DNA of 64,000 bases from UBA964 sp031382085 (GCA_031382085.1 JANMYM010000056.1:22562-86561); one strand, 5' to 3'. Positions 42,518 to 51,903 are shown, numbered from the stretch's first letter. Notes: generated from the letters alone by a model not told the origin. Translations and numbers: made by a program.

Positions 42518-44503
42518 TTAACGCTGAGCGACGCTATAGACGAAGTTCGCCTTGGGCGTGCGCTGGTAGCGAGTCGCGATCGTGTCCTTGATACCGGCGT
42601 AGCCATCCTTCGCATCGACGTAACGCGCTTTGAGCGCCTCAGCCGCCTTGCGATCGGCGCGCGACTTGATGACCAGCACCTGCTTCTCGAGCTGCGCCAC
42701 CGCACCGGGCAGCGCATCGAAATCGATCGCCATGCAGCCCTTGTCATGGCCGTTAGCCGCGGTCTCCTCGTCATGCCAGGCGAGTGCGCCGGCATCGAGG
42801 AAGCTACCGACCTGGATCGCCGCGAGCTGGCTGTAGTTACGCGGTGTGCCATCGGCCGCATACATGCCGCGCGAGATATGGCCGAAGGCCCAGGAGACGC
42901 CGTCGCGCAGGATGCGCCGATGATCGTCAGCGCTGAACACGCCCTTCGTGGCGAGGTAGCCGGTCAGAAAAAGTGCGGAAGTCTGCGCTTTGAGCTCCTC
43001 GAGCGTCGAGGCGAGCGGCCCGCCGAATGCCATCGGCCCGGTGCGACCTGCCACCGCATAGTCGTGCGAGGGCCCGAGATTGTGAGCCGCTTCGTGCAGC
43101 AGCGAGTCGAGTACCGACTCTTGACCCGTCGGCCGGTAAGCGGCGTCGGTCGCCTTGCAGAACAGCGCCGACGCCTGCGTCGCGCGCCGCGCGTTGCTGT
43201 CGGGATCCGTGTAGAGGTTGGTCATCGAAACGGTGCGGCCCCCCGCCATGGCGACCGGACCCCAGTTCGGCAGCGACTGGCCGACGGTCGCGCCCGATGC
43301 GTTGCGCTGGTCACCCGCGTTGATCACCATGTCGATGAAGTCTGGCAGCGCGAAGTTCACGTCACGCACTTTGTACGGTGCACCTGCCAGCTGTGCGATC
43401 TTTTGTTCCATCGCGCCCTTCAAGGGTTCCAGGCGGGTCTGCCACGTGACCGAATCGGGGTTGATACGCGCAAGCTGCAGCGCGAAGCCCGCCTTCCACG
43501 CACAAGGGTCGTAGTAGACCTCGTCCGGTCCGACGCGCACGTACCAGCGGCTGTTGCGCGCGTTCATCGCCTTCCACGCACGGTTCGCCGGCTCCCAGTC
43601 GTTGCTGCGAAACGAGGCCGCCGCCGCGCGCAGGTAGGCCACCAGCGCCGATTCGGTCGCGCCGAGGGCATCCGCGGCGGCATCAAGTGCCTGCGCGGTC
43701 GCCGACATGTCGTCCTTCCAGGCTTCCGTGTACGGCACGGCGACGTACTCGCCCGGCTTCGCTCCCGCCCTGACAATGCTGAAGTGATCGCGCAGCGCCG
43801 CGGCATTCGGCGCCTTCTCGAGGCGCTGGCAGAAGCCCGGCGTGTCCTGGATATCGGCCGGATACAGGCCCGAGCGCTTTGCAGGCTTCGGCTCGATCGC
43901 GCTGCAGAGCGGATCGTTCTCGGTCTTCGGCGCTTCGCAGAACGGCGACTGGTTGCGGTGAAAGAGCGCGCGGCTCGCGGCATCGTCCTTTGGGATGGCC
44001 GCGTCGAGACCGAACGCGCCCGTCTGTCGCGCGTACAGGCGCTCGATCAACGTCGCGGCGTGCATCAGGTGGCCCACCATCGCGCGCTCGGCCGCGCTGT
44101 CGGCGCTCAGGTCTGTACGCACCAGCGTCGGCGCACTCTGCGCGAGTTCGTCGCGCACCAATTGCACCCGTCGCGGTGCGTCCACGGCGGCCGGCGCCTG
44201 CAGTGTTGCGTAGGCGGCAACGAAGCGCGGCGTGAACGCACCCGCCGCATCGACCCACAGCGCCACGTCGTCGTCCGGGAATCCCCACAGTACCGCGAAT
44301 TCGCTGGGTTGCAGGACGCGGTCGCTGTTAGCATCCTCACGCCAGAAGAACGGCAGGAAGTGCTCGGCCGACCGCGTGTTGAAGTCAAGGCGGGCCATGG
44401 AGTTCAGCGCGGGGGCGGTAGTGGGTGGCTGCGGCGGCGCGCAGGCGGCCAGGAGCCCGAGCGCAAGGCCCAGGGCAACGAAGACTCGGGAGAAGGACGG
44501 CAT
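42518..44503 (-). CDS. Lipoprotein with HExxH metallopeptidase-like domain and EF-hand-like loop
   Basis: A 661-residue protein. The N-terminus is a lipoprotein signal (GLLAAC, Cys near residue 20). An EF-hand-type loop DANSDRVLQPSE follows near residue 56. The C-terminal part has HEAAHNLGPSHDY, an HExxH zinc motif with a possible third ligand His, in a setting reminiscent of DPP III (M49)-like peptidases, which normally have HExxxH. The frame is open upstream, but the ATG at 44503 precedes the lipobox. The antisense strand has a 610-codon open frame, reflecting strong GC bias at third positions. The TTGTTAG heptamer is absent. Probably an envelope peptidase; the family call is tentative. Confidence 0.65.
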   Translation of the reverse strand: MPSFSRVFVALGLALGLLAACAPPQPPTTAPALNSMARLDFNTRSAEHFLPFFWREDANSDRVLQPSEFAVLWGFPDDDVALWVDAAGAFTPRFVAAYATLQAPAAVDAPRRVQLVRDELAQSAPTLVRTDLSADSAAERAMVGHLMHAATLIERLYARQTGAFGLDAAIPKDDAASRALFHRNQSPFCEAPKTENDPLCSAIEPKPAKRSGLYPADIQDTPGFCQRLEKAPNAAALRDHFSIVRAGAKPGEYVAVPYTEAWKDDMSATAQALDAAADALGATESALVAYLRAAAASFRSNDWEPANRAWKAMNARNSRWYVRVGPDEVYYDPCAWKAGFALQLARINPDSVTWQTRLEPLKGAMEQKIAQLAGAPYKVRDVNFALPDFIDMVINAGDQRNASGATVGQSLPNWGPVAMAGGRTVSMTNLYTDPDSNARRATQASALFCKATDAAYRPTGQESVLDSLLHEAAHNLGPSHDYAVAGRTGPMAFGGPLASTLEELKAQTSALFLTGYLATKGVFSADDHRRILRDGVSWAFGHISRGMYAADGTPRNYSQLAAIQVGSFLDAGALAWHDEETAANGHDKGCMAIDFDALPGAVAQLEKQVLVIKSRADRKAAEALKARYVDAKDGYAGIKDTIATRYQRTPKANFVYSVAQR

Positions 44504-44561
44504 GCAGGTGGCTCCACGGCGCTTAAGATTGGAGTCGACAGTATATCGCCGGGCCCGTGGA

Positions 44562-45227
44562 TTAACGTTGGCTATTGAACCGGTCGATGTTCTGCCGTTC
44601 GAATACCTTGGGATCGGATCGGACACGCGCATTTGCCTCTTTGGAACCCGTCCCCGCGAATATGTCGGTCTCCCCCGCGGCCAATGCATCGAGGACCTCA
44701 TTGGCATGCTGCAGCGGAGAAATGCCGCGCGTGTATCCCGCGGGCGTCATTCCGGTGGTTACGCCGCCCGTAAAGACGCCGGCGGCTAACAAAGGGTATC
44801 GGTCCAGTTCGGCCCGTACGCCTGTAATCATCGCACTGGCCGCAAATTTCGACGCCGAGTAGCTGCAATAGGCCGGCACGCTGTAGAGCGCGCCGACCGA
44901 CAGGATCTGCACGATCGCGCCACCACCGTTAGCGATGATGACAGGGGCAAAGAGATTGATCAGAGCCGCCTGGCCCCAGAAGTTGGTCTCCATCACGAGA
45001 CGGGCATCATCAAAATTGCTGGCGCTGATGAAGCGCCGCTGCTCCGCTTTGTTAGATCCGGGGATGCCGGCGTTATTGATCAGCCAGGTCACGTCCTGCG
45101 CCGCAGCGACGGCGGTCCGTCGCTGCGCGTCGTCGGTGACGTCAAGCGCCAGGCCGATCACGCGCTGGTGGTCGAGCGCTTCCAAAGCGGCCAATGTCTC
45201 CGGGCGTCGCGCTGTTGCGTCGGGCAT
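44562..45227 (-). CDS. Short-chain dehydrogenase/reductase lacking its N-terminal nucleotide-binding motif
   Basis: A 221-residue SDR-type protein. LINNAGIPG (about 49-57) is the NNAG motif, and Y-C-S-Y-S-A-S-K (YxxxK) near 122 is the catalytic pair. The glycine-rich TGxxxGIG segment and first strand are missing. The product starts ARRPETLAALEAL, where a complete SDR would be about 40 residues in. An in-frame TGA, which is the stop of the methyltransferase gene, lies two codons upstream, so no longer form exists. It is either a non-functional remnant or a fragment that works differently. It follows the methyltransferase gene by three bases. Confidence 0.7.
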   Translation of the reverse strand: MPDATARRPETLAALEALDHQRVIGLALDVTDDAQRRTAVAAAQDVTWLINNAGIPGSNKAEQRRFISASNFDDARLVMETNFWGQAALINLFAPVIIANGGGAIVQILSVGALYSVPAYCSYSASKFAASAMITGVRAELDRYPLLAAGVFTGGVTTGMTPAGYTRGISPLQHANEVLDALAAGETDIFAGTGSKEANARVRSDPKVFERQNIDRFNSQR

Positions 45228-45230
45228 TGC

Positions 45231-45956
45231 TCATGAATGGCGTGCCGCGACGATACCGGCCCGGATATTCGGCGGACTGTCTGGTTGGAAACCGGGCAGC
45301 CAGCGGCAATCAAGCGTGCGTAGTCCCGCTGCCTCCACCTCGCGGCGTAGGATGTCCGGATCGAGCGGATTAATGAATTTTGGATGCCGCGCGGGATCGG
45401 AACCCGGCGCTAACAGCTCAAGAAACGCGCTAACCAATCCCGGCCACGGGTCGCCGGCCGCTTTGCGACGTTCGTATTCTGCGGCGCGGCTGGCCCAGGG
45501 CCCGCCATACGGCGAGTCCGCTACCAGATATAAATGTCCTCCGGGTTTCAGCCATTGCGCCATGAGCTGCACGCTGGTCGTGATGTCGGGTCCCCGCAAA
45601 AAATGCAGAGCCCGCGAACACAATATTGCCCCGAAAGACTGCGCCGGGAAACTCACCACGGGCAGGGTCGCAGTCTGGGTGCGCAGCAAGTCGCGATGTT
45701 CGGCAGGCGTCCGCTGCCGCAGGATTTCCAAGTGCTGCTCCTCCATGTCGCAGGCCAGCATCCGCGCGCCACGTGCGAGTGCTGGCAGCGTCGCAACGCC
45801 GTAAGCGCAGCCAATGTCCAGGCACTCGGCGCCGCATTGCGCTGCGAATTCAACAAATGCTTCCGAGATCGGATCCAGCTGCAGTGTCATCCAGCCGGTG
45901 GCGTTCAGCGTCGGCACGAATCCGGGCAGAGTCGATTCAGGTAGCGATTGATTCAT
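45231..45956 (-). CDS. Class I SAM-dependent methyltransferase
   Basis: A 241-residue protein with the class I methyltransferase motif I LDIGCAYGVATLPAL (about 46-60), a second acid in LACDMEEQH, and motif IV-like FGAILCSRALHFL. A post-motif WLKPGGHLYLVAD is also seen. The substrate is unknown. It is followed immediately by the truncated SDR gene and preceded, 12 bases away, by the end of the TonB receptor gene, so it may be on the receptor transcript. Confidence 0.85.
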   Translation of the reverse strand: MNQSLPESTLPGFVPTLNATGWMTLQLDPISEAFVEFAAQCGAECLDIGCAYGVATLPALARGARMLACDMEEQHLEILRQRTPAEHRDLLRTQTATLPVVSFPAQSFGAILCSRALHFLRGPDITTSVQLMAQWLKPGGHLYLVADSPYGGPWASRAAEYERRKAAGDPWPGLVSAFLELLAPGSDPARHPKFINPLDPDILRREVEAAGLRTLDCRWLPGFQPDSPPNIRAGIVAARHS

Positions 45957-45968
45957 GGGCCCGCCGTC

Positions 45969-48554
45969 TCAGAATTCCTTGCGCACTGTTAGGCCGTACG
46001 TCCGCGGCTGGTTCGGGTAACCCGAAAAGCTACCCGACTGCGCCACCGACGGGAACGCGCTCAGCAGGTAGTCGCCGTCGTTGAGGTTGCGGCCCCAGAC
46101 CATGAACTGCCAGCCATTGCGCGTCAAACCCACGCTGGCATTGAGGGTTTTCACTTCGCGCGAGGCAATGCTCGCCAGCACGTTCTCGACCACCTGGACG
46201 TTGTCCGTAAAGAGGTAGTCCGCGCGCGCAAAGCCGTCGAAGCTGCCGATCGACCAGTTGTAGGTCAACGCCGTCGAAACGCTGTAATCGTTGATGCCCG
46301 AAGGTGTGGTGCCCGACAGATCCGTCGGGCCATTCGGGCCAGCCGCACCGGGGAATGAATCGTAGTTCGCATCGAGGAAAGTGCCGGCGACATCCAGTTG
46401 CCAGTGGTCGTTGAACTTGTACTGGGTTTCAATTTCCACGCCTTTCGCCGACTCCTTGCCCGCGTTTCCTAACACGAAGCCGGTGCCGATGAAGATGTTC
46501 GACTGGAAGTCCTTGATCTCCTGCTTGAACACTGCGATGTTCATCGCGAACTGCGGCCAACGGCCTTTGAGCCCGATCTCATAGACGGTGGATTCTTCCG
46601 GCGCCGCCAGGCGCGTGCCATAACGGCCGTAGTACGGATTGGCCGCCAACCCGAGAGTGGTGCGATCCGGCGTGGCCGGCGGCAGTGGCCGGCTGTCACG
46701 CGACAGATTCCAGGAGCTGGCCTTGAAACCTGTCGACACACCGGCGTAACCGTTCAGGGTGTCGCTGAACTTATAGGCAACGCGCGCCGTATAAGTGAGC
46801 TTGCTGTCCGACGACTTGCTGGTGAACGGCACGACCTGAGGCAGGAACTGCAGCGGGTAGATCCCGAGCAGCTGGTTGCACACCGGGCCACTGGTCGGCG
46901 TGCACGGTCTGACGCTGGCGAGGTCCGCAGCCTGCGCTTGCGCCGGGAACGCGGCAAAGTTGGCCGGCGTCGGCGCCCGGCCGCCGGTCAGCGCGCCAAA
47001 GATCTGCGCGAAGCCGATCTGCACGAAGTTCAGGGAAGAGAACACATCGTTGTTAGATTGCGTCAGCGACACGTCCTTCTTCGTGTCCGTGTAGGCGAGG
47101 CCGCCGGTTAGTGTCAGGCCCTCGACAACTTCAAAATCGAGTTGGCCAAACAGCGTATAGGCGTCGTTGCTCTGCTGGGTGAAGACTGCGCCGCCGGTGC
47201 CGGGTGCGAAGAACGTGCCGTTGGGCAGGCCGAGCGCGGCTTCCAGGCCCGGTAGCGCCGCGGCACTGCCGATCAGGCCGGAGGCATAGGGGCGGAACGC
47301 CGCACCGTAGCGAATGTTGCTGTCGTACTTCACGTCCTCCGTGAAGTAGTACGCACCGAGCAGGCCGCGCACTTTGCCTTTGCTGTCAAAGGCCAGGCGC
47401 AGTTCCTGCGTGATGGTGTCGATCTTCTGATCGTTCTGATTGGTCGGCACCAGGTTCGCGCTGGTGAAGTCGGTGTCGTAGTTGAACGCCGCCTTCTGCT
47501 GGCGCGATGAGGTGATCGATGTTAGCTCGACCGAGTCGTTCAACTTCCAGTTGATGTGCGCCGAGACGCCATTGTTATCGACTGAGTTCACCGGCACCGT
47601 ATTGAAATACGCCGCGCGATCGAACGGACTGCCGGTGTACAGCCGGCCGCCAACGGCATTGACCAGGGCGCCGGTCGGCCCATTCACAAGATTCACGACG
47701 CCGCAGCAGACTTCATCAATGTTGCTGACGTCGGCAATCGCACGCACCGACAGGTTGTCGGTCGCGTTCCACAGCAGCTGGCCGCGCAAATCCCAACGGT
47801 CGCGGTCGTTGATCCTAAGATTGTTGTTGAGTTCGGAGAAATAGCCATCCCGCTGGTTGAGCCCGCCCGCCAGGCTGAAGGCGACCTTGTCGGATAGCGG
47901 TCCCGTGACTTTGCCCTTGAACATTTTCTCCGCGTAATTGCCGACCGTGCCTTCGACGCTCCCGCCCCAATCAAACGAAGGTTTCTGCGTGACGACGCTG
48001 ATGACACCCGCCGAGGCGTTTTGCCCGAACAGCGTGCTTTGCGGGCCGCGCAGCACTTCAACGCGTTGCACATCGACCAGGTCGCCGATCTGCGAGGCCG
48101 AGCGCGAACGGTAGACACCGTCGATGAATACGCCCACCGAGGACTCGATGCCGGGGTTGTTAGCGCCGTTGCCGAAGCCGCGGATCAGGAAATTGGTTTG
48201 CGTGGAGGTCTGCAACTGCGACACGCGCAGCGACGGTACGATCGTGGCGAGATCCATCACATCCTGAATCGATGCGCGCTGGATGGTAATCAGCGGCGTT
48301 ACCGTGACGGCCACCGGCACATCCTGCAGGGTCTGTTCGCGCTTGGTGGCGGTCACCACGATTTCGTCGAGTTGCGACGCGTCCTGTTCTTGCGCGACAA
48401 CAGTGCTTGACGAAAAGGCCAGCGCCGCCAGCAGGCCGGCACTGAACGGACCGATATTGGCAAATGATTTGATAAACAAAAACCTCTTTGGACCGGGCTC
48501 GTTACGGCGGACGGCGGAGTGTCCTCTGGAAAATGACCGGCGACAAGCACCCAT
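45969..48554 (-). CDS. TonB-dependent outer-membrane receptor
   Basis: An 861-residue receptor. The export segment (FIKSFANIGPFSAGLLAALA) is preceded by a long basic extension, and the mature protein opens with EQDASQLDEIVVTATKREQ, a TonB-box-like start. The plug includes IRGFGNGANNPGIE and VEVLRGPQSTLFGQNASAG. The barrel ends YGLTVRKEF with a terminal phenylalanine. There is no STN domain. I chose the ATG at 48554 with AAGGCG in front; 48581 and a TTG at 48479 are alternatives. The family brings siderophores, vitamins, glycans or hydrophobic substrates across the outer membrane. Confidence 0.9.
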   Translation of the reverse strand: MGACRRSFSRGHSAVRRNEPGPKRFLFIKSFANIGPFSAGLLAALAFSSSTVVAQEQDASQLDEIVVTATKREQTLQDVPVAVTVTPLITIQRASIQDVMDLATIVPSLRVSQLQTSTQTNFLIRGFGNGANNPGIESSVGVFIDGVYRSRSASQIGDLVDVQRVEVLRGPQSTLFGQNASAGVISVVTQKPSFDWGGSVEGTVGNYAEKMFKGKVTGPLSDKVAFSLAGGLNQRDGYFSELNNNLRINDRDRWDLRGQLLWNATDNLSVRAIADVSNIDEVCCGVVNLVNGPTGALVNAVGGRLYTGSPFDRAAYFNTVPVNSVDNNGVSAHINWKLNDSVELTSITSSRQQKAAFNYDTDFTSANLVPTNQNDQKIDTITQELRLAFDSKGKVRGLLGAYYFTEDVKYDSNIRYGAAFRPYASGLIGSAAALPGLEAALGLPNGTFFAPGTGGAVFTQQSNDAYTLFGQLDFEVVEGLTLTGGLAYTDTKKDVSLTQSNNDVFSSLNFVQIGFAQIFGALTGGRAPTPANFAAFPAQAQAADLASVRPCTPTSGPVCNQLLGIYPLQFLPQVVPFTSKSSDSKLTYTARVAYKFSDTLNGYAGVSTGFKASSWNLSRDSRPLPPATPDRTTLGLAANPYYGRYGTRLAAPEESTVYEIGLKGRWPQFAMNIAVFKQEIKDFQSNIFIGTGFVLGNAGKESAKGVEIETQYKFNDHWQLDVAGTFLDANYDSFPGAAGPNGPTDLSGTTPSGINDYSVSTALTYNWSIGSFDGFARADYLFTDNVQVVENVLASIASREVKTLNASVGLTRNGWQFMVWGRNLNDGDYLLSAFPSVAQSGSFSGYPNQPRTYGLTVRKEF

Positions 48555-48723
48555 GCGATGAAGCGCCTTGCCGCCTAACACGCAGGAGTTGCACGCAAAA
48601 TCGCAAATTCCCGGTCCGGGCCCGGTATAATTGTGCGGTTACAGGCAGCGGGCTGCGCTTCGGGCCACCTGCTACTATTTCTCCCGTCACGGCAGGGGTA
48701 CGAACAGCGCTTTGCAGAACTAA

Positions 48724-48741
48724 ATTGATTGTATAATCAAT
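48724..48741. promoter_or_regulatory. Palindrome overlapping a -10-like TATAAT, upstream of ppiD
   Basis: ATTGATT-GTAT-AATCAAT is a perfect inverted repeat of seven bases with a four-base centre. TATAAT at 48732-48737 lies within it and would serve the ppiD gene starting at 48805. A TTTGCA at 48711-48716 is a poor -35 at short spacing. The site could be an operator over the promoter. A second TATAAT is at 48626-48631. Confidence 0.4.
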
Positions 48742-48804
48742 AGCTTGGATAAAGCTCGTCCCACCCTGCCGCTCCATTACATTCTCAAACCATAAATAAC
48801 ACCC

Positions 48805-50733
48805 ATGTTGCAACGTATTCGAGACACGCTCAAAAACAGCAAGACCCTGCAGTACATCGTGCTGCTGCCGCTGATTCTGGTATTTGCCGCCTGGGGCGCG
48901 TATGGCGTGGTGCAAATGGATTTCTTCGGCGCGTCTGACTATGCCGCCAAGGTCGACGGCGAGACCATCCCGCGCGTCAAGGCCACCGAGGCCTGGAGTA
49001 ATCGACTGTCGGACTGGCAACGGCGTTTTGGCGGCGAGCTGCCCGTGGCGGAACAAAAACGCCTGCAGGCCAACCTGTTAGAGGGACTGGTGCGCGAACG
49101 ACTATTGAGTGATCGCGCGTTCGGCAGCGGTTATCGCGTGTCGCGCGAAGTCGTCAATCAGTACGTCCAGCAGGAGGAGGCGTTTCAAATCGAAGGCAAA
49201 TATAACGACGGGCGCGCGTTGTCGGTGCTGGCGCAGATTGGTCAGACCCAGGACGCCTACCTCGAGGACCTGCGCATGCGGCTGCGCAACCGCGAATTGC
49301 AGCGCGGCGTCGAGGTCTCCAATTTCCTGACGGCGGCAGAAATCCAACGGCGCCTGACGCTCGAGGATGAGCAGCGCGAAGTTGCCGTGCTGAGCTTTCC
49401 GGCCGATAAATTCGCCGGCGCCACGCCCGACGATGCGGCACTGCAGACCTGGCTAACAAAACATGCGGCCGATTATCAGACGCTCGAGTCGGTGCGGCTG
49501 GCCTACGCCGAGCTGCAGCTCGCGCAAGTGGCCGCCAAGGTCGTTGTGACCGACAATGATCTGCGCGATTTGTACCAGCAGAATAAGGTGCGCTATGTGA
49601 CCCCGGAACGGCGTCGCGCGCGCCATATTCTGATTGCGGCGACCGGCACTGACAGCGCGGCGGCACAGGCCAAAGCGCAAAGTCTCTATCAGCAGGCCCT
49701 GAAGCCGGGCGCGGACTTCGCCGCACTGGCACGCGCCAACTCCGAGGACAGCCAGACGGCCGTGCAGGGCGGTGATCTGGGCTGGCAGGAACGCAGTGAG
49801 GGCGATGTGACGCCCGAGCTGACCCAGGCGATTTTCAGCCTGCAGCCGGGTGCGGTGGCCGCGCCGGTGAAAACCCGCTTTGGCTTTCACATCGCCAGGC
49901 TCGATGAAATTCAGGCTGGGCGGGCACGCAGCTTCGAAGAAGCGCGCGCCGATCTCGACACCGAGTTTCGCAATCGCACGGCTTCCAGCCAGTTTGGCGA
50001 TCTGCAGGAACAGCTGCAGCAGCGCATCGAAGGCGGCGGCGCCAGCCTCGCGGATCTCGCCCGGGAATTCGGGCTCAGCGCCGGCGCCGTGGAAACCTAT
50101 GCGCGCGGCACCGGCGGCGGTTTGTTAGGTAGCAATGCCGATCTGGACGCCGCAGTGTTCGCACCGCGTGCACTCGAGCAACGCCGCATCAGCGGCCCGG
50201 TCGCGCTCGGCAATGAGCGCATCGTTGTTTTCCGCGTCGAGGAACACCGCAAACCCGCGCTCAAGCCACTGTCCGAGGTGCGCGATGCCGTCGTGGCCGC
50301 CGTGCGCAAGGAGCAGGGCACGGCAGCCGCCCAGGCGGCCGCCCAGGCGGCGTTGCTGCGGATCAACGCCGGTAGCGACAGCGTTGCAGCCATGGCCAGG
50401 AGCCAGGGCCTGAAGCTCGATGCACCGCGCTTCGTTGGCCGGGCGGATCCGTCGTTGCCGGCACAGCTGCGCAGCGCGGTGTTTGCGGCCCTGCGACCTA
50501 ACAACGCAAAAGGTTCGGGGGCGGTACGGGGCGTGCTGGCGCTGGAGGCAGGTGGCGCTGCCTTGTTCGAGGTGACCCAGGTTCGGCGCGAACTCGATGC
50601 CTCGAATGCCGAGCTCAACAAACAGCGCGTCAGCGAGAGCATCGCGCGAGGCGGCGCGGGCGATGTGTCGGCTTATATCGAGGACCTGCGGCGTCGCGCC
50701 ACGGTTGAGAAGAACCCGAAGGTGTTCGAGTAG
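48805..50733 (+). CDS. ppiD: Periplasmic folding chaperone/peptidyl-prolyl isomerase PpiD
   Basis: A 642-residue inner-membrane-anchored protein. The N-terminus (MLQRIRDTLKNSKTLQYIVL and a helix to about residue 38) is the PpiD anchor. A SurA-N-like region follows, then a parvulin domain starting RRARHILIAATG (about 268) and ending FGFHIARLDEI (about 360). A C-terminal domain completes the usual length (E. coli 623). It assists folding of outer-membrane and periplasmic proteins near the Sec translocon. A ppiD gene upstream of fabI is a familiar proteobacterial arrangement; here fabI faces it convergently. Confidence 0.93.
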   Translation: MLQRIRDTLKNSKTLQYIVLLPLILVFAAWGAYGVVQMDFFGASDYAAKVDGETIPRVKATEAWSNRLSDWQRRFGGELPVAEQKRLQANLLEGLVRERLLSDRAFGSGYRVSREVVNQYVQQEEAFQIEGKYNDGRALSVLAQIGQTQDAYLEDLRMRLRNRELQRGVEVSNFLTAAEIQRRLTLEDEQREVAVLSFPADKFAGATPDDAALQTWLTKHAADYQTLESVRLAYAELQLAQVAAKVVVTDNDLRDLYQQNKVRYVTPERRRARHILIAATGTDSAAAQAKAQSLYQQALKPGADFAALARANSEDSQTAVQGGDLGWQERSEGDVTPELTQAIFSLQPGAVAAPVKTRFGFHIARLDEIQAGRARSFEEARADLDTEFRNRTASSQFGDLQEQLQQRIEGGGASLADLAREFGLSAGAVETYARGTGGGLLGSNADLDAAVFAPRALEQRRISGPVALGNERIVVFRVEEHRKPALKPLSEVRDAVVAAVRKEQGTAAAQAAAQAALLRINAGSDSVAAMARSQGLKLDAPRFVGRADPSLPAQLRSAVFAALRPNNAKGSGAVRGVLALEAGGAALFEVTQVRRELDASNAELNKQRVSESIARGGAGDVSAYIEDLRRRATVEKNPKVFE

Positions 50734-50736
50734 CGC

Positions 50737-50977
50737 GCGATCGACGGGCGGGCGCGATAGCCACGGCCGCGCGGCTCAAAGGGCGTCGCGCTTGCAAGAT
50801 CGCGGCTCGCGGACTCACACGCGATCTTGCGCGTTCGCTCGGGCGCGCTGGCGCAAACGTTCGTCACAGGATCTTTTCCCAAGCTGCGCTGACGCTACTA
50901 AGTTTGCGCTGGCCGCGCGCCCGAGCCGCCGCCCATTCGCCGCTCAGCCGTGGCTATCGCGCTCGCCCGTCGATCGC
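50737..50977. repeat. 241-base inverted-repeat element, MITE-like or structured RNA
   Basis: The ppiD-fabI gap (50734-51053, 320 bases) holds no gene. Its outer arms, 50737-50767 and 50947-50977, are 31-base inverted repeats with one mismatch. Inside them is an 11-base perfect inverted repeat (50794-50804 with 50820-50830) and an imperfect pair around 50838-50857 and 50902-50925. The result is a nested multi-stem palindrome with GCGATCGACGGGCG termini. No target-site duplication is evident. It could be a miniature transposable element, a bacterial interspersed repeat or a structured 3' end shared by the two convergent genes. Confidence 0.6.
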
Positions 50978-51053
50978 AGAGTCCGCGTCGCTCGCGTCCA
51001 GTTGCCAGGCGTTAGCCACTCATCGTGTGAAAAGTTATTTGCGGGCCACGACT

Positions 51054-51848
51054 CTACGATTCGGCTTCAGCGAAGCTCATGCCGACGGTGCTGTAGCCGC
51101 TATCGACGTAGACGATTTCGCCGGTGATGCCACGCGCCAGATCCGAGCACAGGAAGGCGGCTGCATTGCCGACATCTTCGGCAGTCACGTTGCGGCGCAG
51201 CGGCGCAACGCTGGCCACGTGGTGCAGCATTTTGCGCAATCCGGCGACACCCGCAGCCGACAGCGTCTTGATCGGGCCGGCGGAAATACCATTGACACGA
51301 ATGCCTTGCGGGCCAAGATCCGCCGCCATGAAACGCACGTTAGCCTCCAGACTCGCCTTCGCGAGTCCCATAACGTTGTAACTGGGTACCGAGCGCACGG
51401 CGCCAAGGTACGACAGCGTTAGCAGGGAGCCTTCGCGGCCCGCCATCAAGGGCGCCATGACCGCTGCCAGCGCGGTGAAGCTGTAACTCGAGACGTCATG
51501 CGCGATCCGGAACGCCTCGCGCGAGGTGTTGGCGACAAAGCTGCCGCCCAGGGCTTCCCGGGGCGCGAAGGCGACGGCGTGCACAACGATGTCGAGCGAG
51601 CTCCAGCGCTGGCCTAACGCGGCCGCGCAGGCAGCCAGCTGCTCATCCGCCGTCACGTCCAGCGGCAACACAATTTCGCTGCCCAGTTCTTCGGCCAGCG
51701 GCTCAACACGTTCTTTTAGTTTGTCGTTGGCATACGTGAAGGCCAGCGTCGCGCCTTCCCGATGCATGGCCTGGGCGATGCCCCAGGCGATCGAGCGTTC
51801 GTTGGCGACACCCACGATGAGGGCTCGCTTGCCCGCGAGAAATCCCAT
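51054..51848 (-). CDS. fabI: Enoyl-[acyl-carrier-protein] reductase (NADH)
   Basis: A 264-residue SDR-like enzyme that reduces trans-2-enoyl-ACP in the last step of fatty acid elongation. The cofactor loop reads GVANERSIAWGIA (13-25), and the catalytic residues Y147, Y157 and K164 occur at the same spacing as in E. coli FabI (Y146, Y156, K163). The length is also standard (262). A GGAG ribosome site lies ahead of the ATG at 51848. It follows mltD by 55 bases on the same strand. Typical target of triclosan-class inhibitors. Confidence 0.95.
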   Translation of the reverse strand: MGFLAGKRALIVGVANERSIAWGIAQAMHREGATLAFTYANDKLKERVEPLAEELGSEIVLPLDVTADEQLAACAAALGQRWSSLDIVVHAVAFAPREALGGSFVANTSREAFRIAHDVSSYSFTALAAVMAPLMAGREGSLLTLSYLGAVRSVPSYNVMGLAKASLEANVRFMAADLGPQGIRVNGISAGPIKTLSAAGVAGLRKMLHHVASVAPLRRNVTAEDVGNAAAFLCSDLARGITGEIVYVDSGYSTVGMSFAEAES

Positions 51849-51903
51849 GGCAGCAACTCCGGCATTCCAAGTGTTGATTATTTTAGCGTTTGTCGTCTAT
51901 CGA

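Noticed and set aside
42746..44578. 610-codon plus-strand open frame
   Set aside because: It is the antisense of the lipoprotein gene, which has a lipobox and HExxH motif. The plus frame gives an arginine-rich sequence without domains and reflects GC-rich third positions.
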